DNA of 64,000 nt from Halichoerus grypus (lineage: Eukaryota > Chordata > Mammalia > Carnivora > Phocidae). The stretch is from contig NC_135721.1 in assembly GCF_964656455.1 (NCBI RefSeq), forward strand, positions 50,785,530 to 50,849,529. The letters are read 5' to 3'. Positions 1 to 12,800 of this stretch are shown here, piece after piece (the first letter of the stretch is position 1; each line of letters begins with the position of its first letter). A program made the translations under genes and the position numbers. The notes under the pieces were generated by a model, which worked only from the letters and a program-made list of their open reading frames with translations, was not told the DNA's origin and ran no database searches.

Positions 1-1227
1 TTGCCTCTATGCAGGGATGATGGGGCAAGCCTTCAGGGATGGTGTTTGTGGAGGACGGCGGGGGGAGGGGAAGGTACAAGGGTAGGAGAGGATGAGAAAG
101 AGGAGATAGGAGAGGGGTCATACCTGTGAGTGGAGAGCTGATCCCAAAGGCAAAGAGGTCAGGGTCTCACCCATGATCAGGGATGATTACTGTCTGTGCA
201 AAATGATGCTTCCCATCATAAAATAATTCACAACAGGTCAGTGTCCATAGCAGGCTTTTCTAGAATGTTTGATGTATTTTCCTACAAAGCACTTTTCCAT
301 GGTGTGTCTTTACTCAGTACCTGTCAAACTGGATTGGTTTGATATCCCCTCACCTAAGGTACCTCCTCCTGAAGGAGGAAGGAAGGGAAAGGGTATTGGC
401 AGTCACACTGTGCTGTCAGCTCAGGACATACCTCTTACACAGGCCTTTTAGCTGCAGTGGAATTTGAGGGTCTACAGACCCCCTTCTTTGGGCTTCAGGC
501 TCTGTATCTGTGAAGTGAGGATGTTGGGTGAGCGTTCAGGGCCTGCCTGGCTCTGCCACTCTGGGATCTGCCCCGGACCCCGGCAGACAGGCGCAGGAAT
601 GGCCCCTTGAGCCATACGGGAAAAGAGCACAGGGAGGCATAAATGGGATACTTATGCGGCCATGTCCCATGAGGTTCAGACTGAGTGCGCCACTGTGACC
701 TCAAGGACAGATTTAAATAATCAGAAGCCCTTTGTGATAACTCATGGTTTTGCATTTCTTGACTGTGAAATGGGGAGTGTGTAGACCACAGCAACTCCTA
801 TAAATCTACTTTTCTCTGCTGTCCGCTGCCCTCACACCTCATGTTGCTGCTCCTCTCTCAACACAAGACCTTAAAAACCCACCTGCTTCCTTGAAGGTCC
901 CTCCTTTTATTTTCTCCCAGCTCCCTTCCCTGTTGATTCTACTTCATGAAGCCCCCCAAAAATGAGGCAAGGTGAGCTCTTCTTGGAGTATAGGGAGGAC
1001 AGGCTGTGGGGAGGGGAGAAGCTGGGAACACTCATGCATTAATCATTTTTGTCCTGACTCATATACAGGGCTGAGTAATAGCAGGAAAAGATGCCAGTTT
1101 GGTGGCAAATGAGAGGTGCCAGAGCTAAGAAGAGGGAGAGAATCAGGCGCTGGAGAATGGAAAGACCTTGACCAGGGGAAGAGGAGAGCTGGGGGCTGAT
1201 GTGGGGTAGGCACACAGGGGTGTCCTG

Positions 1228-1265
1228 TCTGTCTGGGGTGGGCATTTCTGTCTGGGGTGGGCATT
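1228..1265. repeat. 19-bp tandem duplication
   Basis: TCTGTCTGGGGTGGGCATT twice without a gap (1228-1246, 1247-1265). Confidence 0.95.
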
Positions 1266-1637
1266 TCATGAAGAGGAAGACTGGGGGAAGTGCTAGCTTG
1301 AGGAGCTTGAGAGCAAAGATTTTTTGGCTTTATCCTGTTGTTCGGGAAGAAATGGTCCCTTTGCCCTGAGCCCATGGCTGACCCTGGAAATCGATCTCCT
1401 TCTTTCAGACTGAATGCAGAGGAGGACTCAACAAGCTCTCTTAAGTCAGTGCCACCGATCCATTGGAGTTAGTTCGTGATCTAAAGTCTTGTGGCTATCT
1501 TGGCCATAGACAATGGGGGAGTCTTGGGTGGTTTTGTGAAGCATTTTTAGAGATAAAACTGTATATGTAGTTTGGATTGCAGGAGGGGCGCTGGAGAAAG
1601 AGATCAGTGGGAAATGAAAGTAGAGAATTCAGGCTGT

Positions 1638-2290
1638 TAAAAACAAAATTCATCTGAGTAGATTTAAAGATCAAATTGGCTTTATTCAGTGATTCATGAA
1701 ATCAAGCAACATCCCATTTAGCAAGTAGAAAGGAGTTTGGAGGAGCTGTACAAAATGGAAGGGTTTTATAGGCAGTGCAGGGGTGGGACAATTAGCAAAA
1801 GAATAGAAAGGATTGTTTCAGGCAAGGTCACATTCCCTTAGGGGACAGAGCAGGGGGTCTTATTAGGTGGATGACCTCATCTTCCTTTGGGACTAGGAGA
1901 GGGTCCATGTGACAGATTACATCACTGGTGCTGACCAGAAAATTCCTGACTGGCCAGTTAAGATAACATTTCTGGGGGGAGGTTGAAATTGCAATTTGGT
2001 TAGGTAGTAAGCCCTGGTTTGGTGAGTTGGCCTAGCATAAGTGACTCCATTGGGCTTGTGTTTTTCTTTTTAACAAAGTTTCTTGCCTTGTTAAAAAGAA
2101 AAACACAAGCCCAAGGGACATCTGTAGCTTCTGCCCATTCTTTCATTGGACTTGGCGGACCAGCTTTTTTTTTTTTTTTTTTTTTTTTTAACCCAGACTG
2201 TTTGAGTGGATAAGCTACTCCACTCCCACCCTCATCCTGGGACATACCAGTGGCCTCTCCTCTCTTGTTGACCAACCTGAGCTTCTCAAT
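1638..2290 (-). mobile_element. probable solo LTR of an endogenous retrovirus, antisense
   Basis: The 5' part reads, on the minus strand, as an LTR 3' region with AATAAAGCC (reverse of GGCTTTATTC at 1679), and its wording (ATCCCATTTAGCAAG ... GAGCTGTACAAAATGGAAGG) resembles carnivore ERV LTRs I have seen. No gag, pol or env frame is present. Family and limits are uncertain. Confidence 0.4.
2050..2114. repeat. perfect 27-bp inverted repeat, 11-nt loop
   Basis: Arms 2050-2076 and 2088-2114 are exact reverse complements (left arm begins TTGGGCTTGTGTTTTTC); the loop is AGTTTCTTGCC. A transcript from either strand would fold into a 27-bp hairpin. Confidence 0.95.
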
Positions 2291-2383
2291 ATCTACTCAC
2301 ACATGAGCCCAGGCTACATTAGAGGCAAGTTCTCATCCCCTTTTCAGACCAAGCATTTTTCACTCCATAAAAACAATAGGGCA

Positions 2384-2574
2384 GGGGTGCCTGGGTGGCT
2401 CAGTCATTTAAGCATCTGACTCTTGATTTCGACTCAGGTCAGGATCTCAGGGTCATGGATCAAGCCCTGTGTTGGGCTTTGTGCTCAGCATGGAGTCTGC
2501 TTGTCCCTCTCTCTCTGCTCCCCCCCACTCTCTCTCTCAAATAAATAAATAAACAAAATCTTAAAAAAAAAAAA
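2384..2574 (+). mobile_element. tRNA-Lys-derived Can-SINE
   Basis: Begins GGGGTGCCTGGGTGGCTCAG, has B-box-like and TC-rich parts, ends AAATAAATAAAT plus poly(A). It is flanked by a perfect 13-bp target-site duplication AAACAATAGGGCA at 2371-2383 and 2575-2587. Confidence 0.95.
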
Positions 2575-3040
2575 AAACAATAGGGCAAAAGTACTGATAA
2601 GTCTCCATCAAGTTCACTGAAATTAGGAAACTGGGATTCTATCACCAAAGTTTCCATTCTCCTAGGAATTATTCTGGGCCCTCCATAAGCCAGGGATAAG
2701 GAAATCTTACTTTGTTTCCATTTTTTTATTTTTTGTTTTTTGTTTTTTTCATCCAAAAGGATGAGACCACTTCTTGGTTGACCCTGTTAGAGAGTGATGA
2801 ACAGGAGCCGTCAGAACCCATTAGTACTGCCCCAGTGAGCTGCTGTTCAATTCAGAAGCATCGACCGAGCCTAGGGAGACGTGCCACCAGAGCTCGGTGA
2901 CTTGCTTCTGCTCTTTATCCTCCAGCTGAAAGGGGGGCTTCTCTACTGTCACAGTGGCCAAGTGTGGTGGCTGATTGGATCTACAACTTCTGTCCCTTTG
3001 TTCCAGGCATTCTCTTCATCATGGTGCTGCTCGTGACAAT

Positions 3041-3200
3041 ATGCTCTTAAAACCTCACTACTCAAGGTGTGGTCTGTGGACCATCAGCAATGGAATCACT
3101 TAGGAACTTTTGAGAAATGCAGAATCTCAGGCCTCACCCCACACCTGCTGAATCAGAACCTGTAAATTAGCAAGATCCTCAGGCAATTAGTATATATATT
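3041..3200. mobile_element. MER5-type hAT relic
   Basis: Matches the remembered pattern TGTGGTCTGTGGACCATCAG ... GAAATGCAGAATCTCAGGCC ... CTGAATCAGAACCTG of nonautonomous hAT-Charlie elements; diverged, no recent duplication seen. Confidence 0.65.
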
Positions 3201-3214
3201 AAGGTTGGAGTAGC

Positions 3215-3590
3215 CCTAAGACAGTTCTGGAGGCCAGAAGTGCAAAATCAAGGTGTCAGCAAGGCTGTGCTCCCTCCAAAGGCTCTAAGGGAGAATACTT
3301 CCTTGCTTCTTCCAGCTTCTGGTGGCTTCTGGTGTTCCTTGATTTTTGGCTGCATCACTCCCATATCTGCCTGTTTTCACATGGCCATCTCACCTGTGTG
3401 TCTCATAAGGGATAAGTGATGGGATTTGGGGCCCACCTGGTGAATTTAGGACAATTTCATCTTGAGATTCTTAAATTAATTTCATCGTATAAGATCCATT
3501 TTCCAAATAAGGTCACATTCTCAGGTTCTGGGAATTAGGATGTGGACATATTTTTTGAGGTGCCACTGTTCAACTTACTACAGACCGCCT
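3215..3590. mobile_element. ancient interspersed repeat, family unsure
   Basis: TTCTGGAGGCCAGAAGTGCA AAATCAAGGTGTCAGC ... CCAAATAAGGTCACATTCTC ... TGGACATATTTTTTGAGG is a very common mammalian repeat pattern. I recognise the wording but not the family name with certainty. Confidence 0.5.
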
Positions 3591-3659
3591 CGGAACATTC
3601 CCGTGCTTCCAAGCTTCGTGCCAGTGCTTATCCTCCTCAGCTGGTCCAGCTTGGTGCTT

Positions 3660-3905
3660 GGATTCACGCATATTGCTGACAGCTGCCAAATAATAGCAGC
3701 ATTACTGAATGCATCTTCTGTGACAGATACCGTCCTATGTGTTTTTCATGGATGAATCCATTTGACTGCAACAACCCTTTGGGGTTGCTATCATAATTAC
3801 CACTCCCACTTTACAAATGAGGAAACTGAGGCATGGGGTGGTTCAGTAACTCGTCTAAAATCTCACAGCTAGTAGAGGTGAACCCAGGATACAAATCAGG
3901 CAGTC
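3660..3905 (+). repeat. MIR
   Basis: Core CACTTTACAAATGAGGAAACTGAGG ... TCACAGCTAGTAGAGGTGAA is typical of MIR. Confidence 0.8.
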
Positions 3906-4949
3906 TTTGCCAGAATGTGCATGCTTTGCCATATAATAATGCTTCTGAAATTATATAATATGTTTCTGAGATTATAGAGGGTTCAAAGGTGTAGGAGAGA
4001 GATAGAATCAGGGTCCTTTGTCCCACTTCCCAGAGAGGCTGGGCACAAAGAAGGCAAAGATGGAGTGTGGGCAGTTGTCCTGCCCCCACCCTATAGTGTA
4101 TGGAGATTGGGGGACCCCTAGCTATTATTTATTCCACCCCAAAGCCTTTTTCATTTAATACTGTATAGGTGCACTTTCCCATGAGACAGCTTGTCCTGGC
4201 TAAATGCCTTATGGGTGTTTATTATCAAAGAGGTCTTTAGGTGGATGTTTAGTATGGCCTCATACACTTTCAATATGTATTATGTCTTGGGCTCACACAT
4301 TCCGTTTGCTTACTAACCATATGTGAAACTTTATTTAATTTGCTTTAAATGCCTTTATTTTGAGTGGTGAGGAGTGAGCTCTCCCCCTGTATTTGCTCTC
4401 TTTATACCCTCCTGATTTTCTGCCTTGGTTTGCAATCCTTTGCCCCTTTTATTTTTTCTAGACTGAAAACCTCGCCCCTTTCTTTTGAATTCTAAGCTTG
4501 ACTGCCAGGAATGGCCAGAAGTCCTTCCTTCCCAAGGCACAAGGCATGTCAGATGGCTGGGCACAGCTTTCTGTGCCTCTAATAAATAGCCAGGTCAAGG
4601 GGGTCAGGGAATTAGCTGGAAAAACCTGTAACCAGTCCAGGCATCCTCATCAGTGATGCAAGGAGCGTTGTAACAACACTGGAATCTCTAGATTTACCTG
4701 CTCAGATGGAGAAGTGGAAGCCATCATTTAAAACTGCCTATCATCCAAAAATCTACCTGTGTCTTTAGTATAGAAATTCAGTAGCAAATATAATCTGCCT
4801 AATTTTATTAAGCTGAGTTTCACAGATGCACTGACATTCCCTTGAGAACATTTGATGGGGCAGTGAGCCCAGATGTATGCTTGTTGGCAAGATGGAATCT
4901 AGACTGCAAGTTTAAAAATTCAATTGTTACAATGTCAATAGACCACAGG

Positions 4950-5400
4950 AAGAATGATTTAATAGTAGCACCTAGCATTTATTGAACCCATATTATTTAC
5001 TAGGCCCTGTGCTTTCATATTTTATTTCATATAATCCTCTGAGGAGATTCTATTCCTCTCTCCATTGTACAGATCAAGAAACTGAGGTTTAGGGCACCTG
5101 GGTGGCTCAGTTGGTTAAGCAACTGCCTTCGGCTCAGGTGATGATCCTGGAGTCTCAGGATCGAGTCCCGCATCGGGCTCCCTGCTCAGCAGGGAGTCTG
5201 CTTCTGCCTCTGACCCTTCCCCCTCTTGTGTTCTCTCTCTCATTCTCTCTCTCTCTCTCTCTCAGATAAATAAATAAAATCTTAAAAAAAACCAAAAAAA
5301 CTGAGGTTTAGAAAAATTAATTAATTTGCCCAAGTACACACAGCTAGACAGATGCAGAGCTCGGATTTGATCCTGGGCCCTTAATGCTTTCCAGAGCCTG
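4950..5400 (+). repeat. MIR split by a SINE
   Basis: Left half TAGCATTTATTGAACCCATA ... AGAAACTGAGGTTTA; right half resumes GCCCAAGTACACACAGCTAG ... GATCCTGGGCCC after the SINE at 5092-5297. Confidence 0.8.
5092..5297 (+). mobile_element. tRNA-Lys-derived Can-SINE, inserted in a MIR
   Basis: Full-length GGGCACCTGGGTGGCTCAGT...AATAAATAAAATC with poly(A). Perfect duplication AAACTGAGGTTTA at 5079-5091 and 5298-5310. The target is an older MIR (4950-5400), whose two halves resume on either side. Confidence 0.95.
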
Positions 5401-8400
5401 GGTTCTTAGCCATAAGGCTGTATGGTGGAGCCAACTCCCTGGGTGTAGTGAGACACCTTTGGGCTTCTACTGAGTTATTTACCGCTCCACCACCCTCAAT
5501 AGTTGTTAATTTTCCCTCTGTTTGCCTCAAATCTGTCTACTCCCAATATTGAGAAAATGCAGGGCAGATCTGGGAGAGTTCTGAAAGAGAGGATATAGGA
5601 GATGGGAACTAGCATTTGTTGAGCACCTACTATGTTCTAGGCTCTCTGGAGAACACTTCCAGCCAGGGTGGTTTTCATCCACTCAGCGAATCAGAAATCC
5701 AGGTAGTGTGTCCATCTCCATTTTTGTCTCATCTTATCTTTTAAGCTTTGGCCTTCTAATCCTAGTCTGGTCTAGCCTTAGGACATGATCCTCCTGTTTC
5801 GCCAAGGAGGAAGATGCTTCCTCAGAAGGACATGGATGTGCATGGAGTGAAACATGTTTGGCAGTTGGGCACATCAGTCTGCTTTGCTGTTGCCGATATT
5901 GGGTCACCGCCTGGTGGAAGCAGGACGGGCAGCCAATAAACCTCATCTGCCGATAAACCCCGAGTCAGGGTTCATGGGCCTCTCCTAAAGCCTCGTGGCC
6001 TCTTTCTCCTGTCTCATAGCTTGGCTTCCTGACCTGGTGGATGACCTGCCACCCACATGTGAAGAGCAATCCCAAAGTTGGTGACCTAACTTCTAAGTTG
6101 GGTTTCCATACTTCATCAATGCTAAGATACCCATTTTCCCCACATGTCAACATCTCTGAAATCAGGATGTGTCTTCCAATTAATGATGACTTACAATTAT
6201 AACTGGCAGTGGTTTTCCTTTTCTAGGAGTCCTTAAGATAATAGCGTGTCAATCAGTGATGTCTCTGATTTGAAGAAATGCCATGATGCCAATGTTTATT
6301 TTTACCCCTCACTATCAAATCAATACCTGGGCTTTTATCTTTCTACCTTCACTTCTGAGGCCTGAATCTAAAGTCTTCCTTGTGCTCGCCTATGTGACTA
6401 GCCTCCCATGTCATTTCTTCAAGTGGGAGATGTCCTGGAAGTGAAGCTGAGTCTCTAGTATCTGATAGCCCTCAAATTGTTGATGCTTATCTTTCATTCC
6501 CTTCTTCCTAAATCTTATCAGTAGTTTTATGGGATCTCAGGAAATTATGAAGTGGGAGGTCCTATTTTAAGATTTGTCGATTCACCTAAGTATTTATGTC
6601 CTCAAGTCTGGTGTTAATAGACCAATCGCCTAGAAATGAGTTTGATTGAAGGAGTACCCGTTTTATAACCTGGATGCAGGATTGGGCTGTTTTCCTTGAT
6701 AATCATCCTCTTATATCTTTGATTTTATGTGGACTGATTATTAAGGTAATTGCTATAGTCAGCTAGTACAGAAATTGCCGTATGGTCTTAAAAGTCACTG
6801 TTAATTGTGTGTATACTGCATCTACTTCCAGAAAACATGTGGTTTCCTGATCACCTTTTGCTAGAAACTAATTTCCCTATGTATTATATCTTAGGGGATT
6901 CGATTTCCTCTTATTTGAGAATAAAGGGAGGGAAAAAGCAATTAGGAGTGTCTTGAGAAAAGACACTTCAGAGGAAGATAGGTGATCTGGAAGACTCAAA
7001 AGAAGCATGTGCTTCTTGTAATAATCTGCTATAGGAATCACAAGAAAAATGTCAGAACGTGACTTGGTTTCCTCAATATAGTACAAAAAGATATGGCTTC
7101 TAAGAAATAAGAGAGGACAACCACAGTAGAGAACAGCCTAGCGTGAAGAGGTAAAGGAAAGTATGCCACAGATAATATGTTCCATGCTATCATGAAAAGC
7201 ATACTAGTTCGCTGAATTAACATCGGTGAAGTGGGAAATAATGACAAACTGTCAGAATGCAAGGAAAGTGTCAATAATAAAACTAATGAGGAAAAATGAA
7301 AAATTAGAGAACAGAGATTCAGCATATGGATAACTGGTGATCCTGAAGGAGACATCAGGATTAAGTTAATAGAAGACTATCTTGAGTGCAAAAAAAACAG
7401 TGTGACTATGTTATTCAGGGTAGGCTGTCTGCTGTAACAGCAACCTCAGCATCTCCAATCAGATGCTCAGTGGGCTGCCTTCAGGGACACCATGGTTCCT
7501 TCCATTTGGGGGCTACATTATCCCCAAGGGCCCCAGAATTTCTACTGGATCCTCTGCATCTAGCAGAGAGGCAAGAAAAGAGAAAGACTGTGGAGAAAGC
7601 ACTTCTGCTCCTAATCGCCTGGGTTACAGGTGACGCACATCACTTCTTATCACCCATTGATTTACATTCCATATGGCCCTTGCTAGAAGGAAGGCAGGGG
7701 CTGGGAAATTGGGTACCCAGGAAGAAGAGCAGTGGGTTTGGTGAGCACATGGCATTGTCCCTGATGCAAACACACAAACAGATATATAGAGAAGTTGAAA
7801 TAGTTCCTCCCTTAATACATTCACAATAAAATCCAAGCCATATAAAATCACAGGGAGGATCACAGAGAGAAGGAGAAGGTCAAACAGCATGCCTCCTATT
7901 TTTTCCATCTTTGTCCTGACACTCTGTGACAGCCTGAACCTCCCTTCTCAGGCTTTGGGGATATCTCTGCATGGATATCCAGAGGCCAGCAGAGTTTCCC
8001 ATGTAAGCCTTTAGACCCTCCCACCCTTTAACACATTTCCTTACCATCCCTTCTTCCTGGGCCTATGAAGGGGCCTTCTCCCCCACACCCTAACTCAGCA
8101 CAGCCCGAGTGTCACTGGGGTTGTGAATTTTTACAGCTTCTTTAGTCTGGAGAGGGGAAGGATGGGGTCAGATCCCCTTTTAGTCCTAGATGCAAGATGT
8201 TCTTATAATTTTCTCTTTTGCCCAGTTAGTAAGGAAAACCCTCCCAACAAAACCAATGAAAAAGCCAACAAAACAGTTCTGACCTGAATGTGCTAAAAGA
8301 GCATTTGTTTTCACCTCTGTGGTCTAGGATCCACTTTATTCTATTAGACATGGAAGGACATGATATCCAGTAGCTGTTTCCTGGATTTCTTGGCTGGAAG

Positions 8401-9244
8401 TGGAATGGTGAGCAAGGATAGTCCTGCCACGTGATTCAATGGGTTACAGTTCACTTTCCTACTGAAGAACAAATGCTCTCAGATTAGCTCAAAAAGCAGA
8501 ACCAACTATTTTATGTTTGAACTTGACCAAGGTGAAGCTTTTCAAAATATAGGTCCATTGGTCTTAGATACAGTCTTGCCAGAAGTAAAAGGTAGACAGG
8601 ATGACTGCTTAAAAGTATCTATGACTGGATTCTAGGCCAGCCTGAGGTGTGGAACAGTGAATCAGAGGACATGTCAGTTCAATTAGACAGTCTTTTAGAT
8701 GAGCTTTTATCCACAGAGTGTGCAAGTTTGGCTGACCTTTTCATTGAAGGGACTGAGTATTTGAAGGCTGAACCCAGCCTTCCGGCTAGCTCAGCGTTGT
8801 CTCTGCATCACCAGGGCTTCCTGAATCCCCCTCTCTTTCCCCTTCATTGAAGGCATGGTTTTGTGATTGGTGGCACAGATATCTGACAAGTGGATTAAAG
8901 CTTAATGCTGGAGACTCAAGGTTGGGGCCTCCCTGGAACCCCGTGGTTCATGAGGCTCTACTAGAGCACTGTGCCCCCAGTACTGTAGTGATCTCTCTGT
9001 GAGCCACCCCCTGCCCCAGCTCCATCGTGGGCCTTTTGAGAGCAGGGATTGTGAATTAGATCCTTTGGCGTCCCCATGCCAGAAATAGGAACCAGAATTA
9101 TCCTTTAAGTGGCTGGCTTAATCCTTGAGGCCTCTTCGAAGGATATGAAGCCTGGGCCTCAGGCTTTAGCTATTTGCTGATTTCCATTCCTCGCCTTCCT
9201 ACCAGGCCCCTTGCATCTGCTCACCTTCATGTGATGGAGGGGAG

Positions 9245-9400
9245 GAACGCATGGTGAACTGAAAAGCGAGAACAGGCTCTGGAACCAGATGGGTTCAAAC
9301 TAGGCTCTGCCTTTGAATAGCTCTGTAGCCCCAACCAGGTCACTCCGTTTCCTGGAGCCTCAAGTTCTACACCGGAAAGCCAGCGTGGTGAGCCCTGCAC
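9245..9400 (+). repeat. MIR
   Basis: GAACAGGCTCTGGAACCAGA TGGGTTCAAA ... GTCACTCCGTTTCCTGGAGC matches the MIR 5' half. Confidence 0.6.
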
Positions 9401-9523
9401 CACAGCGCTGATGAGAAGGGCCCAGCACAGCCCTACCTATTTGGGTTTAACAGCCCGAATTTTGTTGATTGAATGTCTTCCTTCAAGATCTAACTCAGAA
9501 CTTTGTCCTCATAAATGTGGACC

Positions 9524-9680
9524 GTAGGTGGGGGGATGGGGTAACTGGGTGATGGGCATTAAGGAGGGCACATGATGTGATGAGCACTGGGTGTTATATG
9601 CAACTGATGATTAACTGAACTCTACATCTGAAACTAATGATTTGCCATATATGTTAGGTAATTGAATTTAAATTAAAAAA
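9524..9680 (+). mobile_element. 5'-truncated L1, 3' end only
   Basis: Carnivore L1 3' terminus (GATGGGCATTAAGGAGGGCACA ... ACTAATGATTTGCCATATATG) with A-tail, bracketed by AAATGTGGACC at 9513-9523 and 9681-9691. Confidence 0.85.
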
Positions 9681-9756
9681 AAATGTGGACCCAGGGTTTC
9701 CAGTCTCCTGTTCCAAAAACATTGAATACATGTAGGAAACTGAAAATAAATGTATG

Positions 9757-9870
9757 TATTCAATATATATATATATACAAGAAACAAAATAAATGTGTGT
9801 GTGTTTGTATATATATATAGAGAGAGAGAGAGAGAGTGAGCGAGAGAGAGAGAGAGTGAGCGAGAGAGAT
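9757..9870. repeat. composite TA/TG/GA simple repeat
   Basis: TATATATATATA, then GTGTGTGTGT, TATATATATA, then GA runs with a repeated GAGTGAGCGAGAGAGA unit. Confidence 0.9.
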
Positions 9871-12800
9871 ACAGATATACACCATCATTTCAGAGGTGGT
9901 CTGAAATGAATGTGTTCAATGCTTGTTATACACACACACACAGAGTTTTATTTGTATTCATATTTTTCACCTTAATATGACTGTGGGCCTCTAGCAGGCA
10001 GGGACCAAATCTCATTTCTTTTGGAAATCTTTCCTCTCATACCCAATTCCAGTTCTTGCTTACTCTTGGGTATCAATAGATACTTAACAAATAATTGTGC
10101 TTGTCCAGTGAGAGGGAATGGGACTGATTTTAAGTGGTGAGAAAAAATGCTGGGTCCATTCATTCCATAGCAGTGCAATTTCCGGATAATAAAAGAATGG
10201 GAAAAAAGTACCTACCAATCATTAGGTCTGGGGCCCTTTAGTAGAAGGCTTTTAAAATTCACTGGACTTTTCTAGGAAAGGGTGCATCAGGGATGCTCAG
10301 AAATGAGCCCTTCTTAGACCTGCAGCAGTCAGGGGGTTAAAGGGTTCTTCCTGCCTAGGGGTTTCCAGAGATGGACAGAGAGAGACTTTACCATTTCCCT
10401 CCTTCCTCCTCCTCCCTTTCTTCTTTTAAACTATTTTTGTCCTAAATGGTCACAGCAGTTGATACCTAATGTAGAACTTGGGAAATTCAGAAACGTGTGA
10501 AGAAGCTGATGATAGGCTTCACCCATAATCCCACCCTGCAGAGGCTCGAGCTTTCTCTTTATCTGAATACACCAGGCAGGGTGTGGTCCAACCCCTTGTT
10601 CAGCAGTCTCCATTTACTTTGCAAAGTAACAGCCGCAAGCCCATGACTGTCTCCTCCCTCCCTTCTGGAAGTCTCAGGGATCGGTGAGCTTGGGTTCTGA
10701 CTTCAAGTCTAAGGCTTGGAGCAGATGCTGTGCTGAGGGGCTGGGGGCCTGGGGCTTTCCAAAGCTGGCACTACCCCGGGGGGAGGCCATGCCCATGGCG
10801 GTGGTGGGAGTAGCCAGGAGCAACCATTTGCAACATCTCTCCATTTTGGGTACTCAGGGTGCTCAGACTGTCTGTTCCTGTTTGGACACCTCCCACTGAA
10901 GGAGCAGGAGATAGGCACCTGTCTTAGGTGCACATGGAGCTTAAACAGCTTCTAACAAAAAGTCACACAACATGGGCATCTGTTACTCTCCTTCTAGACC
11001 TTCTGTTCCTTTTATAGCTGCTAGGAATGACCCATAGAAATATGATTTTATGCTCCAGTGATTACATATACCTGGTCTTCAGTGGGACAGGGAGGAAAAT
11101 GACTTGTGACCGAGTGCATCTTTTATGATTTGCAATCCCCAGCTGCTCTCCCAGGAGGGTGAATCCCAGCTAGAGTATTTCCTGAGTAGGGGTCAAGGGT
11201 GTGAGGATGGAAACTGGAGCTACTGAGAGGGAGCCACAGGGCTCCCCTGAGCAAAGAGTCGAGGGTCTTGGGGCAGGGGCAGAGGAGGGGCTGCTGGAGG
11301 GAAGAGGTGAGAGAGACAGATAAGGGGGCAGGGCTGAATTTTGGAGGGCCAAGGGGGTTGCAGTGGCATGTGGTATCTACTGTTTTCTCCTCTGTCTCCC
11401 CATAATTAGTGTTATATTGTGAAGTTGAATTTGTTAGTTTAAGAGTTGCAGTCAATTGCTGGAATTCTGCTTCCAAATAGGCAAGAAGAATGGCTGCCAG
11501 AGGGGGTCCAGCTATTTGGGGGTTGTACAACAAAAGAACAATTTGTTTTAAAGAAGGAGATTTGGGCACTAGGGAAACTGCCATGCGTACCTCCATTAAC
11601 ACGTGGCACCTTACCAGGAACTGTCTCCCCATGCTATTCCATGGGGGCCAAGCTCCCCTAGGGCCTCTCTCCCCCCTGGGACCCCAGGACCTGGACAATG
11701 CTGCTTTGTGAAACCAGCCCAACTTGCAATGCACTGTTAGTTGAGTTTTAGTTCAGCTACCATTCATTCAGCTTCTCCCTGGCTCCAGGTCTTGTGGCAG
11801 AGCATAAGGAACAGAGGAGTGCCAAAGACACAGGCTGCGCCTCCTAGGAGCTCATGGTAATAGTCTGTTGCTGTCAGATAGTAAGCGGAACAAAAGAGGT
11901 GAGTGAAGGTGGTGTGACAGCCAAAGGGACAGGGGTGTGGGTGGGAGGCTTCCAGGAGAGGACAACCTGAACAAAAGGGAGAAGGAAAAGAGGAAAGTTC
12001 TCCAGGCAGAGATCAGCATGGACAAAGGCACAAAGGTAGGAACCAGCCTGGTGCCTTCCAGGTCCTGGGAATAGCTCCGGAACACCCATGAGGGGCGGGG
12101 AAGGTGGGGGCAGGCACTGAGATACTCTCAGGGCTTTGTGTGCCAGCTAAGAGCCTGGCTCTCATTCACCTGGGTGGCAGTCCTCAAGGGGAAGGAGGTG
12201 GGTAAAGAGAAAAGCAAGGCACCCCCAGTTCTCTGACTGGGGATGGATGGGTTTGAATTTCCAGCATGGAGCATGTGTTTGGTTTGAAAAAGCAAATTCA
12301 GAATTAAAACTTTATATTTGATAAATGTAAGAAGGATACCTGTCATAATCTAAATTTGACTTGAATTTTGGCTAGAGGAGCAGGAATTAGGAAAAAAAAG
12401 TGCAGGAATACTGCCCCAGGTGATGGGAGCCACAGGTGGGTTTTAGCAGGGAGGTGACAGACATGGGTCAGATTTGCACTTTTAGAAAGTGACTCTGGCC
12501 ACTGATTGGGTGGTGGGTATGAGAGAGGAAAGACTGTGCATAGACTATGAAAGGGATAGAGAGATGGCGGCATGACTCAGGGCCTTGTGCCCTGGGTAGG
12601 GAGATATTTAGTGGACAGAAAACCGGAGAACTTGGTGACAGAGAAGGTGCACAGGGTGAGAAAAGGAGGAGTCGGGGCTACGTTCTGCAACCCTTGTGGG
12701 GTGGCTGGCTAGGTTGGGGTCAGGGAGGAGGGGCTGGCTGGGGGAGGGAGGCTCTGGTGGTTCGTTCAGTGTTGCTTGGTTCTGACAAGTTAGTTTTAAA

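Noticed and set aside
5092..5170. tRNA-like sequence with A/B-box character
   Set aside because: Part of a tRNA-derived SINE, not a tRNA gene; the same applies to the other SINE copies.
7386..7829. 147-codon plus-strand frame
   Set aside because: Sequence looks like old interspersed-repeat material (ACGCACATCACTTCTTATCA CC context); no recognisable protein family.
8602..8850. Frame with a protein-like acidic stretch (SVQLDSLLDELLSTECASLA)
   Set aside because: Considered as a processed-pseudogene fragment because the composition looks coding, but I cannot name a parent, there is no clear start, and frames break on both sides. A protein database search would settle it.
9757..9870. Regularly spaced short repeats, considered as a CRISPR-like array
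   Set aside because: Simple microsatellite in a mammalian genome; no spacers of constant length.
11123..11734. 203-codon minus-strand frame
   Set aside because: No recognisable domain and no splice or promoter support; proline/serine-rich composition is expected from GC-rich noncoding DNA.
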